Positions 26,060-35,934 of a stretch of DNA of 64,000 nucleotides are shown piece by piece. Position 1 is the first letter of the stretch, and every line of letters starts with the position of its first letter. The notes beneath the pieces are model-generated. The model saw only the letters and a list, made by a program, of their open reading frames with translations, ran no database searches and had not been told where the DNA came from. Source of the DNA: Candidatus Epulonipiscium sp. (GTDB taxonomy: Bacteria; Bacillota_A; Clostridia; Lachnospirales; Cellulosilyticaceae); assembly GCA_012841565.1 (NCBI GenBank), contig DUUM01000053.1:66127-130126 (forward strand), in the 5' to 3' direction. The translations under genes and the position numbers were made by a program.

Positions 26060-28093
26060 TTGAAAGTAAAATCAGGGGATTTAATTTTAGCTGGATTTGT
26101 TATTTCGATTTTGTTTCTAATTATAATACCAATAAACGACTTTTTACTAAGTTTATTTATAATCATTAACATTGCAATAGCTCTTATCCTACTTCTGAAT
26201 GCGTTGTTGGCAAAAGAACCTCTAGACATGTCTTTATTCCCCACAATCCTCCTGATATCAACATTATTTAGATTAGCACTTAATATATCATCCACTAGAC
26301 TAATCTTAACTCACGGTGATGCAGGGGCTGTCGTAGAGGCCTTTGGACAGTTTGTAGCCGGCGGGAATGTAGTTATTGGTGGCGTGGTGTTCATAATTAT
26401 TGTTATTGTGAACTTTTTAGTTATTACTAAAGGTTCTGAGAGGGTATCAGAAGTATCTGCAAGATTTACACTTGATGCAATGCCAGGTAAGCAAATGGCT
26501 ATTGATGCAGACTTAAACGCAGGTTTTATTGATGAAGTAACGGCTAGAGAAAGGCGTAAAAAAATACAAGATGAATCTAGTTTTTTTGGTGCCATGGACG
26601 GTGCTTCTAAGTTTGTAAAAAATGATGCAGTGGCAGGGATTCTCATCACATTTATTAATATTATAGGCGGTATTCTCATAGGGGTACTAATGGGTGATAT
26701 GGAAATCATGGAGGCTATGCAAAAATACACCCTATTAACAATCGGTGATGGATTAGTTAGCCAGGTTCCAGCTCTTTTAATATCGACAGCTACAGGTATA
26801 TTAGTAACAAAAACAGCTAGTGATACAGAACTCAGTACAATGATGTTTAATCAATTAGCAGGTGCGCCACATATTTTATACATAACTGCCTTTGTTCTAT
26901 TGGCATTAGGGCTTACTCCTATAGGGTTTTCTGTAACAATTCCAATAGCCCTATTTTTGGTGATTATAGGAAATGTGATAGGGAAAAAACTGAAATTAGG
27001 AGACATAGAAGAATCCATAGATGAGGAAGATATAGAGGCAAATGAGATTAGAAAACCTGAAAATGTAATCCATCTTTTAAATGTAGATCCTATTGAGTTA
27101 GAATTCGGATATGGTGTCATTCCACTTGCAGATATTAATCAAGGTGGAGACCTTTTAGACCGGGTGGTTATGATTCGTAGGCAAATAGCTTTAGAGCTAG
27201 GTTCAGTCGTTCCGATTATAAGGCTTAGGGATAACATTCAGCTTAACCCCAATGAATATGTTATTAAGATTAAAGGTGTAGAAGTGACAAAAGGAGAAAT
27301 TCTATTTGATCACTATATGGCTATGAATCCAGGGTATGTAGAGGAAGAAATAGATGGTATAGAAACAACGGAACCAGCCTTTGGGCTTCCAGCACTCTGG
27401 ATAACGGCCTCTCAAAGAGAAATGGCAGAAGTTAAAGGGTATACAGTTGTAGACACACCTTCAATTATAGCAACCCATTTAACAGAAGTTATTAAAAAAC
27501 ACTTATATGAATTATTGAATAGACAAGATGTACAGGTGCTAATTAATAATATAAAAGAAACACACCCTGTACTCATTGAAGAACTAACGCCAAAACTATT
27601 ATCAGTAGGCGAAATTCAAAAAGTTTTAGCAAATCTTTTAAAAGAAAATGTTTCAATAAGAGACTTAGCATCCATATTTGAATCATTAGCAGATCATGGC
27701 GGTAGCGTTAGAGATGTAGATATCTTGACTGAATATGCAAGGCAAGCATTATCGCGTTCCATATCACAAAAGGTACTCGTGAATTCACCTAACCAGGTCA
27801 TTACGCTAGATCCAGCTATAGAACAACAAATTATGGATAGTGTACAGCAAACAGAACAAGGGGCATATGTTGCCTTAGATCCTCAAATAACCCAACAGAT
27901 TTTAGATAAGTTACAACAAGAATTAACCAGATTAACATCCATCGGTTTACAACCAATAATATTAACATCACCCATAGTAAGAATATATTTTAGGCATTTA
28001 ACCGAACAATACTTGCCTAACCTTACTATACTCTCGTATAATGAAATAGACCCTAGTATAGAAATACAATCTATAGGGATGGTGAGTATTTAA
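26060..28093 (+). CDS. flhA: Flagellar export apparatus protein FlhA
   Basis: FlhA (677 aa) forms the nonameric export ring. The N-terminal half has about eight membrane helices with the FHIPEP signature region ISSTRLILTHGDAGAVVEAF and RFTLDAMPGKQMAIDADLNA. The C-terminal half is the cytoplasmic docking domain (ILTEYARQALSRSISQK near residue 556). The start is TTG 26060 after TAGGAGGGGAAAGTT. Its last base overlaps the flhF ATG. Confidence 0.96.
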   Translation: MKVKSGDLILAGFVISILFLIIIPINDFLLSLFIIINIAIALILLLNALLAKEPLDMSLFPTILLISTLFRLALNISSTRLILTHGDAGAVVEAFGQFVAGGNVVIGGVVFIIIVIVNFLVITKGSERVSEVSARFTLDAMPGKQMAIDADLNAGFIDEVTARERRKKIQDESSFFGAMDGASKFVKNDAVAGILITFINIIGGILIGVLMGDMEIMEAMQKYTLLTIGDGLVSQVPALLISTATGILVTKTASDTELSTMMFNQLAGAPHILYITAFVLLALGLTPIGFSVTIPIALFLVIIGNVIGKKLKLGDIEESIDEEDIEANEIRKPENVIHLLNVDPIELEFGYGVIPLADINQGGDLLDRVVMIRRQIALELGSVVPIIRLRDNIQLNPNEYVIKIKGVEVTKGEILFDHYMAMNPGYVEEEIDGIETTEPAFGLPALWITASQREMAEVKGYTVVDTPSIIATHLTEVIKKHLYELLNRQDVQVLINNIKETHPVLIEELTPKLLSVGEIQKVLANLLKENVSIRDLASIFESLADHGGSVRDVDILTEYARQALSRSISQKVLVNSPNQVITLDPAIEQQIMDSVQQTEQGAYVALDPQITQQILDKLQQELTRLTSIGLQPIILTSPIVRIYFRHLTEQYLPNLTILSYNEIDPSIEIQSIGMVSI

Positions 28094-29262
28094 TGAAAAT
28101 AAAAAGATATCAGGGTAAGAATGAACAAGAAATCATTAAAACCATAAAAGATGAGCTTGGCCCATCGGCAATTATTTTAAATGTTAGAACCATAAAACGG
28201 AATTGGATGTTAAGATTGTTAGCAAAGGACAAAATTGAGATTACAGCAGCAATTGATGAGGAGCCAACAGAGCCAACACCAGTCATCAAAGAACAAAATG
28301 TAATAGCTTTAGATACAGGGCTAGACGAACTAAAAGATAAGATGAGTAGTATGGAGCAGTTGTTAACATCGGCCACGGATAAAATGGCGTATTTATACAA
28401 TGAATCCTACTACAATAAAGAAAAACTAGAACCAGCAATAGAACAAAAACCTAAAAAAAACAAATACAAAATGGAAGATCTTATCTATGAACATTTAGTA
28501 AAGCAAGAGGTTGAAGAAGAAGTGGCAAGAGCACTTCTTAGAGAAACAGATGATTTAGGTGAAAATCCCGACATTCAAGATATTATTAGGATTGTATATA
28601 ATAATATTTCTGAAACCATTGGTGAAGCTAATATTATTGAAGAAAAGACAGACGGTGTCCAAGGACCACAGGTCGTTTTTTTCATTGGCCCTACAGGCGT
28701 TGGAAAAACAACTAGTATTGCAAAATTAACCGCAGATTTTAGTCTTAAAAAACAAAAAAAGGTGGCACTTATTACAGCTGATACTTATAGGATCGCAGCA
28801 ATTGATCAGTTAAGAACCTATGCTGAAATATTATCAGTGCCGCTTAAAGTAGCTTACTCGGCAAACGAGTTACAACTTGGAATAGAAGAATTGCAAGATA
28901 AGGATTTTATTTTTGTAGATACTGCCGGGCGATCACATAAAAATGATGAGCACTTAGGGGAGTTAGAAGATATGTTAAGCATGTTTCAGGAAAAACAAGT
29001 ATACCTTGTACTGAGTGCAACAACAAAATTTACAGATTTAATAAGTATTATAAAAAAATACGCACAGTTTTGTGATACGTATTCAATTATTATTACAAAA
29101 ACAGATGAGACTGCCTCAGCAGGAACTATTTTAAATATAAAATACTATACAGGTAAGTCGCTTTCATATGTGTCATTTGGTCAAAATGTTCCTGATGATA
29201 TTGAAATAATAAATGGTCCACAATATGCTAAAATATTACTAGGGAGTTTCAATGATGAATGA
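28093..29262 (+). CDS. flhF: Flagellar biosynthesis GTPase FlhF
   Basis: FlhF (389 aa) is an SRP-family GTPase that sets the number and position of flagella. The N-terminal basic B domain (MKIKRYQGKNEQEIIKTIKD) and a charged middle precede the NG domain with P-loop IGPTGVGKTTSIAKLTADF (about residues 199-217), G2/G3 TADTYRIAAIDQLRTYAE and DTAGRSHKND, and G4 ITKTDET. It overlaps flhA and flhG, so the three form a tight translational series. Confidence 0.96.
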   Translation: MKIKRYQGKNEQEIIKTIKDELGPSAIILNVRTIKRNWMLRLLAKDKIEITAAIDEEPTEPTPVIKEQNVIALDTGLDELKDKMSSMEQLLTSATDKMAYLYNESYYNKEKLEPAIEQKPKKNKYKMEDLIYEHLVKQEVEEEVARALLRETDDLGENPDIQDIIRIVYNNISETIGEANIIEEKTDGVQGPQVVFFIGPTGVGKTTSIAKLTADFSLKKQKKVALITADTYRIAAIDQLRTYAEILSVPLKVAYSANELQLGIEELQDKDFIFVDTAGRSHKNDEHLGELEDMLSMFQEKQVYLVLSATTKFTDLISIIKKYAQFCDTYSIIITKTDETASAGTILNIKYYTGKSLSYVSFGQNVPDDIEIINGPQYAKILLGSFNDE

Positions 29263-30142
29263 TCAAGCGGAACAACTTCGACAAATTATTAAAGAGCAGC
29301 CCACAAGTGTGAATGCCACCGCGTCATCAGCTAGGATTATAACGGTAACAAGTGGTAAAGGAGGGGTAGGGAAATCTAATACAGTCGTGAATATAGCCCT
29401 ATGCCTAAAAGACTTAGGGAAAAAAGTTGTAATCCTAGATGCTGATTTAGGTCTAGCAAATATAGAAATATTATTGGGTGTTATCCCAAAATACAATTTA
29501 TCACATGTTTTAAGTGGCGATAAAAAAATTGAGGAAGTTATTGAACAAAATGAAGATGGGGTACAGTTCATCTCCGGTGGCTCTGGAATCAATGAATTAA
29601 TGTTCCTAAGTAAGGAGCAAATAACCCAGTTTGCAAGTAATATTGCAAGTCTTGAGAAAATGACAGACTTTATATTGATAGATACCAGTGCAGGTATTAC
29701 AGATGCGGTCCTTAGTTTCTGTAGGTTGGCACATGAAATTATATTTATTACAACACCGGAACCAACATCTATTACAGATGCATATGCACTTATCAAAACA
29801 TTTAAAGCCAATAGTAATACAGGATTACCACTGATTAAAATACTGGTTAATAAGGCAGAAACAAATAATGAAGTACAGCAGGTATATACTAAATTATCAA
29901 GCGTATGCAAACATTTTTTAAATATGAATATTGAGTATTTAGGGCATGTTTTGTTTGATTACAACATAATGAAAGCGGCAAAACTTCAAGAACCAATATG
30001 CAAGTGTTATCCTAAAAGTAGTGCTAGTAATTCGTATAAGGTTATTGCGAAAACCATTATGGAGACAATTTCAGAAACAGAAAAGCTACCAGAAAAAAAT
30101 AATTTGTTTAAACAGGTATTAAATATGTTCTCTAGGCGTTAA
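29252..30142 (+). CDS. flhG: FlhG/YlxH, MinD-type ATPase of flagellar number control
   Basis: FlhG (296 aa) is a MinD/ParA-family ATPase that stimulates FlhF GTPase. The N-terminal stretch DQAEQLRQII matches the FlhF-activating helix of the family. The deviant Walker A is TSGKGGVGKSNTVVNIAL, switch region VVILDADLGLANIEILLGV, and DTSAGITDAVLSF follows. ATG 29252 and 29255 are both possible; the gene overlaps flhF by 11 bp. Confidence 0.94.
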   Translation: MMNDQAEQLRQIIKEQPTSVNATASSARIITVTSGKGGVGKSNTVVNIALCLKDLGKKVVILDADLGLANIEILLGVIPKYNLSHVLSGDKKIEEVIEQNEDGVQFISGGSGINELMFLSKEQITQFASNIASLEKMTDFILIDTSAGITDAVLSFCRLAHEIIFITTPEPTSITDAYALIKTFKANSNTGLPLIKILVNKAETNNEVQQVYTKLSSVCKHFLNMNIEYLGHVLFDYNIMKAAKLQEPICKCYPKSSASNSYKVIAKTIMETISETEKLPEKNNLFKQVLNMFSRR

Positions 30143-30182
30143 TGTATGGTAAGATATTATAATGATGGGAGTTTTGTGGAAT

Positions 30183-30776
30183 ATGTCAAATAAGGATACT
30201 TATAAAACGATTGTTGCTATAGGTACATCTACAGGAGGTCCTAAAGCACTTCATGAGTTACTATTGGGATTACCCAAGGATCTTCAAGCAACATATTTAA
30301 TTGTCCAGCATATGCCAGCAGGATTTACCAAGTCATTAGCAGAAAGAATTGATGCAAGTGCGGAAATTGCCGTTAAAGAGGCAGAAGATGGCGAGCAGTT
30401 ACAACAAGGCACAGCATATATAGCTCCTGGGGGATACCATATGCTCGTTGAAAATAATAGTAGGCCAACTATTAAGCTTACAAAACTTCCCCCAGTAAAA
30501 GGACACAGGCCTTCTGTTAATATGATGCTTGGTTCTTTGCATCTAATGAATACCAAGCACAAAATAATAGGTGTCATTATGACAGGGATGGGATCTGATG
30601 GACTAGATGGACTAATGGCCTTAAAAGAAAAAGAAAACATACCAATTATTGCACAAAATGAAGCAAGCTGCGTTGTATACGGAATGCCCCGGGCGGTAGT
30701 AGAGGCCGGGATTGCAAATAAGATTGTGCCATTAAACCAAATTGCTAACGAGATAATAAGATACGTAAGGGGGTAA
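30183..30776 (+). CDS. cheB: CheB methylesterase domain protein lacking the receiver domain
   Basis: About 197 aa consisting only of the CheB methylesterase domain, which removes methyl groups from (or deamidates) chemoreceptors. The catalytic triad is intact: Ser in IGTSTGGPKAL, His in VQHMPAGFTKSLAERI and Asp in MTGMGSDGLDGL. Ordinary CheB is about 350 aa with an N-terminal CheY-like receiver that inhibits the esterase until phosphorylated. Here only 20-40 bp separate the gene from flhG, so the receiver is absent, not missed. Activity should thus not depend on CheA. The start is uncertain: ATG 30183 is used; in-frame ATG 30162 or TTG 30174 are alternatives. Confidence 0.9.
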   Translation: MSNKDTYKTIVAIGTSTGGPKALHELLLGLPKDLQATYLIVQHMPAGFTKSLAERIDASAEIAVKEAEDGEQLQQGTAYIAPGGYHMLVENNSRPTIKLTKLPPVKGHRPSVNMMLGSLHLMNTKHKIIGVIMTGMGSDGLDGLMALKEKENIPIIAQNEASCVVYGMPRAVVEAGIANKIVPLNQIANEIIRYVRG

Positions 30777-30780
30777 GTTT

Positions 30781-32823
30781 ATGGACATGAATCAATATAT
30801 GCAAATGTTCATCGAAGAATCGCAAGATAACTTGCAAAGACTAAATGAAAACTTATTAAAATTGGAAAAGGATCCAGAGGATTTAGGAATATTAAATGAA
30901 ATCTTTCGGATTGCGCACACCCTGAAGGGTATGTCAGGTACAATGGGATTCACTAAGATACAAAATTTAACCCATAATGCTGAAAATGTGTTATCTGAAC
31001 TTAGAACGGGTGAAATTAAAGTCTCAACAGGGCTAATTGATATCCTATTTAGTAGTTTAGATGCATTGGAAAATTATGTAGATGAAATTGTTAGGACAGG
31101 TATTGAGGGTCACGAAGAGTACTCACACATTATAGTATCCTTAAACGCGATATTAGAAAGCAAGGATTCTAAGAAAGAAGATGCGCTTATAGGGCAGCCT
31201 GAGAAAGCAATAGTAGTTGCGGAAGATAAAGATAATTCCGGAGATTTTGTTCTACCAGAAGCACAACAAAATGTCGTTAGGGAAGCCCAACGCCAAGCTT
31301 TAAATGTATATAGAATAAGTATATCTTTAAGCCCTCTATGTGTGCTTAAATCAGCTAGAGCTTTTATTATATTTAGAGAGTTAGAGTCTATCGGTGAGAT
31401 TATTCATGCTATTCCTTCAGTACGAGAGATAGAAGATGAAAAATTTGACACTGATTTTGAAGTGGTACTCATTACAGGAGATATAGAAGATGCTGTTAAA
31501 GAGATTTTAATGAATGTGGTTGAAGTTGATAAGGTTGAGATTAGTAGTGTTGCCGTTCCAGAAGAAAAAGTAGGTAATGTAGGCAATACTGAGAATGTAA
31601 ATAATGCAGATCAAACGAATACACCGGATCATGATGATAAAGAATCTGACTCTAGCCAGGAGAGAATAAAGCCAAAAGCAGGTAAAACAGTTAGAGTAGA
31701 TATAGAACGTCTAGATTCCCTCATGAACCTCGTAAGTGAATTAATTATTGTTAAAACGCAATTGGAAGGTATAGGCTCTTCAGAAACAGAAGACGTAAGC
31801 TATGGAGAATCTGTTGAATATTTAGAAAGAGTCACAACTAGTTTACATGATGCTGTCATGAAAGTGCGAATGGTACCAGTAGAAATTGTATTTAATCGTT
31901 TTCCACGCATGATAAGAGATGTTTCGCGAAAATTAAACAAAGAGATAGAACTTGTTATGTCAGGAGAAGAAACTGAGCTCGACAGAACGGTCATTGATGA
32001 AATCGGAGACCCATTAATCCATTTACTTAGAAATGCTGCTGATCATGGATTAGAAACAACAGAAGAAAGACTTAAACTTGGAAAGCCTAGAAAAGGTACA
32101 GTGGATCTAAAGGCATATCAAGATGGTAATAACGTTGTCATTGAAGTAAACGATGATGGGGCAGGAATTGATGTTAAAAAAATACGAAAAGCTGCTATAA
32201 CAAAAGGCGTTATTAGCAAAGAAGTAGCTGCTAATATGTCTGATCAAGAGATAATAGAGCTTCTTTTTGCACCAAGCTTTACAACTTCTGAAGAGATTAC
32301 AGATGTTTCAGGTAGAGGCGTTGGACTAGATGTCGTAAAGAGTAAAATAGCTGTTTTAGGTGGAAATATAGAGGTTAAAACTGAAATGGGTAAAGGCAGT
32401 AAATTTATTGTACGTTTACCACTTACACTAGCTATTATTCAAGCATTAATGGTTCAGTTAGGGGAAGAAAAATATGCAATCCCACTTAGTAACATACAAA
32501 ATATTGAAGACATTAAAGTTTCGGATATTCAGTATGTGCAAAAGCAAGAAATAATTTTACTCAGGAATGAAGTCATTCCTATTATACGTTTACACAAATT
32601 ATTAGGTGTAGAAAACCAAGAAGAAAAAGAGACAATTATGGTTGTTATTGTTAAAAAAGGAGACAAACAAGTTGGATTTGTTATTGATGCTTTAATAGGA
32701 CAACAGGAAATTGTTATTAAATCATTAGGTAAATACTTAAGTGGCATTAAAATGATTGCAGGTGCAACTATTCTTGGTAACGGTGAGGTTGCATTAATTC
32801 TTGATATTAATACATTAATATAA
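30781..32823 (+). CDS. cheA: Chemotaxis histidine kinase CheA
   Basis: CheA (680 aa) receives signals from chemoreceptors through CheW and phosphorylates CheY. P1 HPt domain with phospho-accepting His46 (IFRIAHTLKGMSGTMGF), P2 CheY-binding domain about 175-260, a charged linker, P3 dimerisation (about 300-365), P4 ATPase with N-box DPLIHLLRNAADHGLE, G1 DDGAGID and G2 GRGVGLDVVKSKI, and a C-terminal CheW-like P5 (ALMVQLGEEKYAIPLSNI). GTG-free ATG start follows TAAGGGGGTAAGTTT. cheW is next. Confidence 0.97.
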   Translation: MDMNQYMQMFIEESQDNLQRLNENLLKLEKDPEDLGILNEIFRIAHTLKGMSGTMGFTKIQNLTHNAENVLSELRTGEIKVSTGLIDILFSSLDALENYVDEIVRTGIEGHEEYSHIIVSLNAILESKDSKKEDALIGQPEKAIVVAEDKDNSGDFVLPEAQQNVVREAQRQALNVYRISISLSPLCVLKSARAFIIFRELESIGEIIHAIPSVREIEDEKFDTDFEVVLITGDIEDAVKEILMNVVEVDKVEISSVAVPEEKVGNVGNTENVNNADQTNTPDHDDKESDSSQERIKPKAGKTVRVDIERLDSLMNLVSELIIVKTQLEGIGSSETEDVSYGESVEYLERVTTSLHDAVMKVRMVPVEIVFNRFPRMIRDVSRKLNKEIELVMSGEETELDRTVIDEIGDPLIHLLRNAADHGLETTEERLKLGKPRKGTVDLKAYQDGNNVVIEVNDDGAGIDVKKIRKAAITKGVISKEVAANMSDQEIIELLFAPSFTTSEEITDVSGRGVGLDVVKSKIAVLGGNIEVKTEMGKGSKFIVRLPLTLAIIQALMVQLGEEKYAIPLSNIQNIEDIKVSDIQYVQKQEIILLRNEVIPIIRLHKLLGVENQEEKETIMVVIVKKGDKQVGFVIDALIGQQEIVIKSLGKYLSGIKMIAGATILGNGEVALILDINTLI

Positions 32824-32847
32824 TGATTTAGATAGGAGGGGAAAATC

Positions 32848-33297
32848 GTGGATATAGAAAGCGCCGTAAAACAATATGTTATACTACAGTTAGGTGAGGA
32901 GTCTTATGGGGTCGATATACAATCTGTCCAAGGGATTGAAAAGATTAAGAAAACTGCCCGCGTGCCCAAAGCAACGGAGTGTATTGAAGGTGTCATGAAT
33001 CTAAGGGGAGAAATTATTCCAGTTATGAGCCTAAGAAAAAGATTTGATATAGGTCATAAAGAGTATGATGATCATACAAGAATTATCATTGTAAGAATAG
33101 AAGATTCTCAAGTAGGCTTGATTGTGGACGAGGTAAAAGAAGTTTTAGAACTACACGAAGAAGAAATAGAAAATATACAAGTGATAGACCGTAAGGTTGA
33201 TATAGATTATATTTCAGGTGTAGGAAAAATAAAGGGTGGCACCTTAGTCGTTACCCTACTTAACTTAAAAACTCTTATTGAAGAAACTCTTTTATAA
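32848..33297 (+). CDS. cheW: Chemotaxis coupling protein CheW
   Basis: CheW (149 aa) links chemoreceptors to CheA. The SH3-like fold is seen in YVILQLGEESYGVDIQSVQG, VMNLRGEIIPVMSLRKRFDI and RIIIVRIEDSQVGLIVDEVK. Start is GTG 32848 after ATAGGAGGGGAAAATC. It stands between cheA and cheC. Confidence 0.96.
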   Translation: MDIESAVKQYVILQLGEESYGVDIQSVQGIEKIKKTARVPKATECIEGVMNLRGEIIPVMSLRKRFDIGHKEYDDHTRIIIVRIEDSQVGLIVDEVKEVLELHEEEIENIQVIDRKVDIDYISGVGKIKGGTLVVTLLNLKTLIEETLL

Positions 33298-33336
33298 GAG
33301 TTGCTATACAAATTTAAAAATAGGGAATGATATTTC

Positions 33337-33960
33337 GTGAGCGACGTAGAGTTTAATAATTTGAGTGAAGGGCATATTGATATGCTTTCAGAAATTGGGA
33401 ATATTGGTGCGGGCAATGCTAATACAGCGCTTAGTCTAATGCTAAATAAAAGAATAGATATGGATGTGCCAGTTGTTAAAATCACAAATTTTGATGAAAT
33501 ATCAGAGGTACTAGGAGGTGCGGAAAATCCAGTCGTTGGTATACTCATTCATGTGAGCGGAAATGTTAACGGGATGATGATTGTAGTGATTGAGCAAGCC
33601 TCAGCCCATAAGTTAGTTAATATGCTAATGAGTAAGGAAATCAATGAATTTGAGAGTTTTACACAAATGGATTTATCAGCTCTTTGTGAGATTGGAAATA
33701 TATTGGCGAGTTCTTACCTATCCTCATTAGCAACAATGACAGGTCTTACGATGGAACCTTCAGTGCCTCATCTAGCAATAGATATGGCGGGGGCTATCTT
33801 GAGTGTTCCTGCAATAGAATTTGGGAAAATTGACGACCGGGTACTTCTCATTAAGACTGAATTTTTAGAGGGTGGAGAATCAGTTCTAGGGAATTATATA
33901 TTACTTCCAGACCCACCATCTTTTACAAAAATTCTAACATCATTAGGTGCAACTCTATGA
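33337..33960 (+). CDS. cheC: CheY-P phosphatase CheC
   Basis: CheC (207 aa) dephosphorylates CheY-P and binds CheD. Both phosphatase helices keep the D/S-xxx-E-xx-N pattern: DMLSEIGNIGAGNANTALS with the following MDVP, and SALCEIGNILASSYLSSL with PSVP. Start is GTG 33337; the upstream site is weak (AGGGAATGATATTTC). The stop overlaps cheD by four bases, matching the known CheC-CheD partnership. Confidence 0.95.
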   Translation: MSDVEFNNLSEGHIDMLSEIGNIGAGNANTALSLMLNKRIDMDVPVVKITNFDEISEVLGGAENPVVGILIHVSGNVNGMMIVVIEQASAHKLVNMLMSKEINEFESFTQMDLSALCEIGNILASSYLSSLATMTGLTMEPSVPHLAIDMAGAILSVPAIEFGKIDDRVLLIKTEFLEGGESVLGNYILLPDPPSFTKILTSLGATL

Positions 33961-34448
33961 GTGAAGGAAAAACGATAAAAGTAGGTATGGCAGATTTAAA
34001 TATAGCAAAATCCCCAGACAAGCTAATGACGTTAGGTCTAGGATCGTGTATAGGCATTGTCTTATACGATCCTGCTGTAAAAGTGGGGGGAATGGCACAC
34101 ATTATGTTGCCAGATAGTACCCAGATTAAAAACAATAGTAACCTAGCTAAATTTGCGGATACTGCAATCGGGGTACTTATTAACAAGATGACAGATATAG
34201 GGGCAAATAAAAGCAGACTTGTTGCCAAACTAGCAGGTGGCGCCCAAATGTTTGATTTTAAGCAAACATCTGACATAATGAGAGTAGGGTACCGGAATGA
34301 TATAGCTACTAGAAAAATCCTAGAGGAGTTAAGAATTCCCATTATTGCTGATGATACAGGTGAAAACTTTGGTAGGACAATAGAATTACATACACAAACA
34401 GGGGCCTTACTGATTAAAACAATTAACCATGGTACAAAGGAAATATAA
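33957..34448 (+). CDS. cheD: Chemoreceptor glutamine deamidase CheD
   Basis: CheD (163 aa) deamidates receptor glutamines and is regulated by CheC and CheY-P. The catalytic Cys is in TLGLGSCIGIVLYDP and the His in GGMAHIMLPDS; KLAGGAQMF and NIGRTIEL-type motifs follow (FGRTIELHTQTGALLIK). Translational coupling to cheC (ATGA) supports the pairing. Confidence 0.96.
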   Translation: MSEGKTIKVGMADLNIAKSPDKLMTLGLGSCIGIVLYDPAVKVGGMAHIMLPDSTQIKNNSNLAKFADTAIGVLINKMTDIGANKSRLVAKLAGGAQMFDFKQTSDIMRVGYRNDIATRKILEELRIPIIADDTGENFGRTIELHTQTGALLIKTINHGTKEI

Positions 34449-34472
34449 AACGACGGAGCAGGAGGGATGATA

Positions 34473-35225
34473 GTGTCAGATAAAGAAATAGAGAAAATGT
34501 GGCAGCAGTACGCACTTAATCAGTCGCCTGAAATTAAAGAAAAACTAATCATCCATTATGCACCGCTTGTAAAATATATTGCAGGAAGATTAAATATGTA
34601 TCTTGGACAAAACGTGGAGTATGACGATTTAATAAGTTATGGGGTTTTTGGGCTTATAGATGCAATTGATAAATTTGATTTAACGAAGGAAGTTAAGTTT
34701 GAAACATATGCTTCCCTAAGAATTAGAGGATCCGTCATTGACCATATGAGAAAAATGGACTGGGTTCCCAGGTCATTAAGAAAACAGCAAAAAGATATGG
34801 AACGGGCCTATACTCAGCTTGAGCATACTTTAGGTAGACCAGCAACTGATGAAGAAATGATAGGATTTCTAGAGATAAGCCCTGAAGAATTTAATGAGCT
34901 CATTAAAAATACTAGTATTTCAACACTAACATCACTAGAGCAGCATATAGAGCAAGGTCAAAGCTCTGAAGACATCGGGAGTACTATTAAAATCGAAGAA
35001 TCTCCAGAGGAGCATGTAGAACAGTTAGAAATGCAGGAAATGTTAAAGAACTCTATTAATCAGTTACCTGAAAATGAAAGAAAAGTGGTCACACTGTATT
35101 ATTATGAAGAGCTGACATTAAAAGAAATAAGTGCGATTATAGGAGTTTCCGAATCTAGAATTTCACAAATACATACAAAAGGTATCAGTCGACTAAGAGG
35201 TAAGCTAAGTATAGAGGAGGGATGA
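34473..35225 (+). CDS. sigD: Flagellar sigma factor SigD (FliA/WhiG family)
   Basis: RNA polymerase sigma factor of 250 aa that transcribes late motility genes (flagellin, autolysins). Region 2 (YDDLISYGVFGLIDAIDKFD, RIRGSVIDHMRKMDWVPRSL), region 3 (LGRPATDEEMIGFLEISPEE) and region 4 (LTLKEISAIIGVSESRISQI) are complete. I use GTG 34473, 6 nt after GGAGGG; ATG 34467 lies directly on that site. It comes at the end of the fla/che cluster as in Bacillus. No flgM, fliC, fliD or flgKL is present in this window. Confidence 0.95.
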   Translation: MSDKEIEKMWQQYALNQSPEIKEKLIIHYAPLVKYIAGRLNMYLGQNVEYDDLISYGVFGLIDAIDKFDLTKEVKFETYASLRIRGSVIDHMRKMDWVPRSLRKQQKDMERAYTQLEHTLGRPATDEEMIGFLEISPEEFNELIKNTSISTLTSLEQHIEQGQSSEDIGSTIKIEESPEEHVEQLEMQEMLKNSINQLPENERKVVTLYYYEELTLKEISAIIGVSESRISQIHTKGISRLRGKLSIEEG

Positions 35226-35228
35226 AAA

Positions 35229-35540
35229 TTGATCAGACCAATTGATGCGCAAATATTACACCCACAAACGCCAATAATTGCGGGACGTGAGCAAAGAAGC
35301 AATCATCTTCCCGTAGAACAGCAATCTCAGTTTGGGGATATTATGCAAAAAGAAGTAACACATAAAAAAGATACTGTTGTAGCACCTCAAAACCCTGAGC
35401 ACTTAAAATCAAATAAAGATGGTGCTAAGCAATCAGCTCATCAAAACAAAAAAGGATCTAAGAAAAAGCAAGAAGAAAATGATGCTGAAAAAGATAAAAC
35501 TAGAAATAACTCAGCAACTAAAATAGATATTAGAATTTAA
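35229..35540 (+). CDS. Uncharacterised charged protein at the end of the flagellar cluster
   Basis: Protein of 103 aa, start TTG 35229 after GAGGAGGGATG. It is hydrophilic: the C-terminal 50 residues are almost entirely Lys, Asn, Glu, Asp, Gln and Ser, and no membrane segment or domain is recognised. It sits 3 bp after sigD and 12 bp before the next gene, so it belongs to the operon. Similar small low-complexity proteins follow sigD in other Clostridia; function unknown. Confidence 0.75.
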   Translation: MIRPIDAQILHPQTPIIAGREQRSNHLPVEQQSQFGDIMQKEVTHKKDTVVAPQNPEHLKSNKDGAKQSAHQNKKGSKKKQEENDAEKDKTRNNSATKIDIRI

Positions 35541-35552
35541 ATGGGGTGTATC

Positions 35553-35930
35553 ATGGAAATGCAAGATATTTTGCCAATAACGAGTATTTCTCTTATAGTT
35601 CTTGGGTTTATAATCGTTTTAATTGGTTTTATATGGATGGCAAATGTTATGAGTAATGAAGAATCAGCAACAAACTTCTCCAACACAGAAGATATTATTG
35701 GAGAAATGAATCAGATGTTTACATATTTTACAGACAAAATTGATCATAGGAACAAAAAAGATAATCTAAAAGAAGAAAAACAAAACAATGAATTTAGTCT
35801 TGGGAACGAGCATTATGCCAAAGTATTAGAGGCTAAAAAACAAGGTAAAACACCAGATCAAATAGCTAAAGAACTAAATATAGGTAAAGGTGAGGTCAAT
35901 TTAATTTTAGGTATTGATCAAATGAGGTGA
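35553..35930 (+). CDS. Membrane-anchored protein with C-terminal HTH-like segment (DUF6115-like)
   Basis: About 125 aa. A single N-terminal membrane helix (ISLIVLGFIIVLIGFIWMAN, residues about 10-29) precedes a charged helix and a C-terminal segment YAKVLEAKKQGKTPDQIAKE, LNIGKGEVNLILGI, which resembles the helix-turn-helix of a small Firmicute family found at the end of fla/che operons. Whether it contacts DNA is unknown. ATG 35553 is used; ATG 35541 is an alternative overlapping the previous stop. Confidence 0.78.
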   Translation: MEMQDILPITSISLIVLGFIIVLIGFIWMANVMSNEESATNFSNTEDIIGEMNQMFTYFTDKIDHRNKKDNLKEEKQNNEFSLGNEHYAKVLEAKKQGKTPDQIAKELNIGKGEVNLILGIDQMR

Positions 35931-35934
35931 TATA

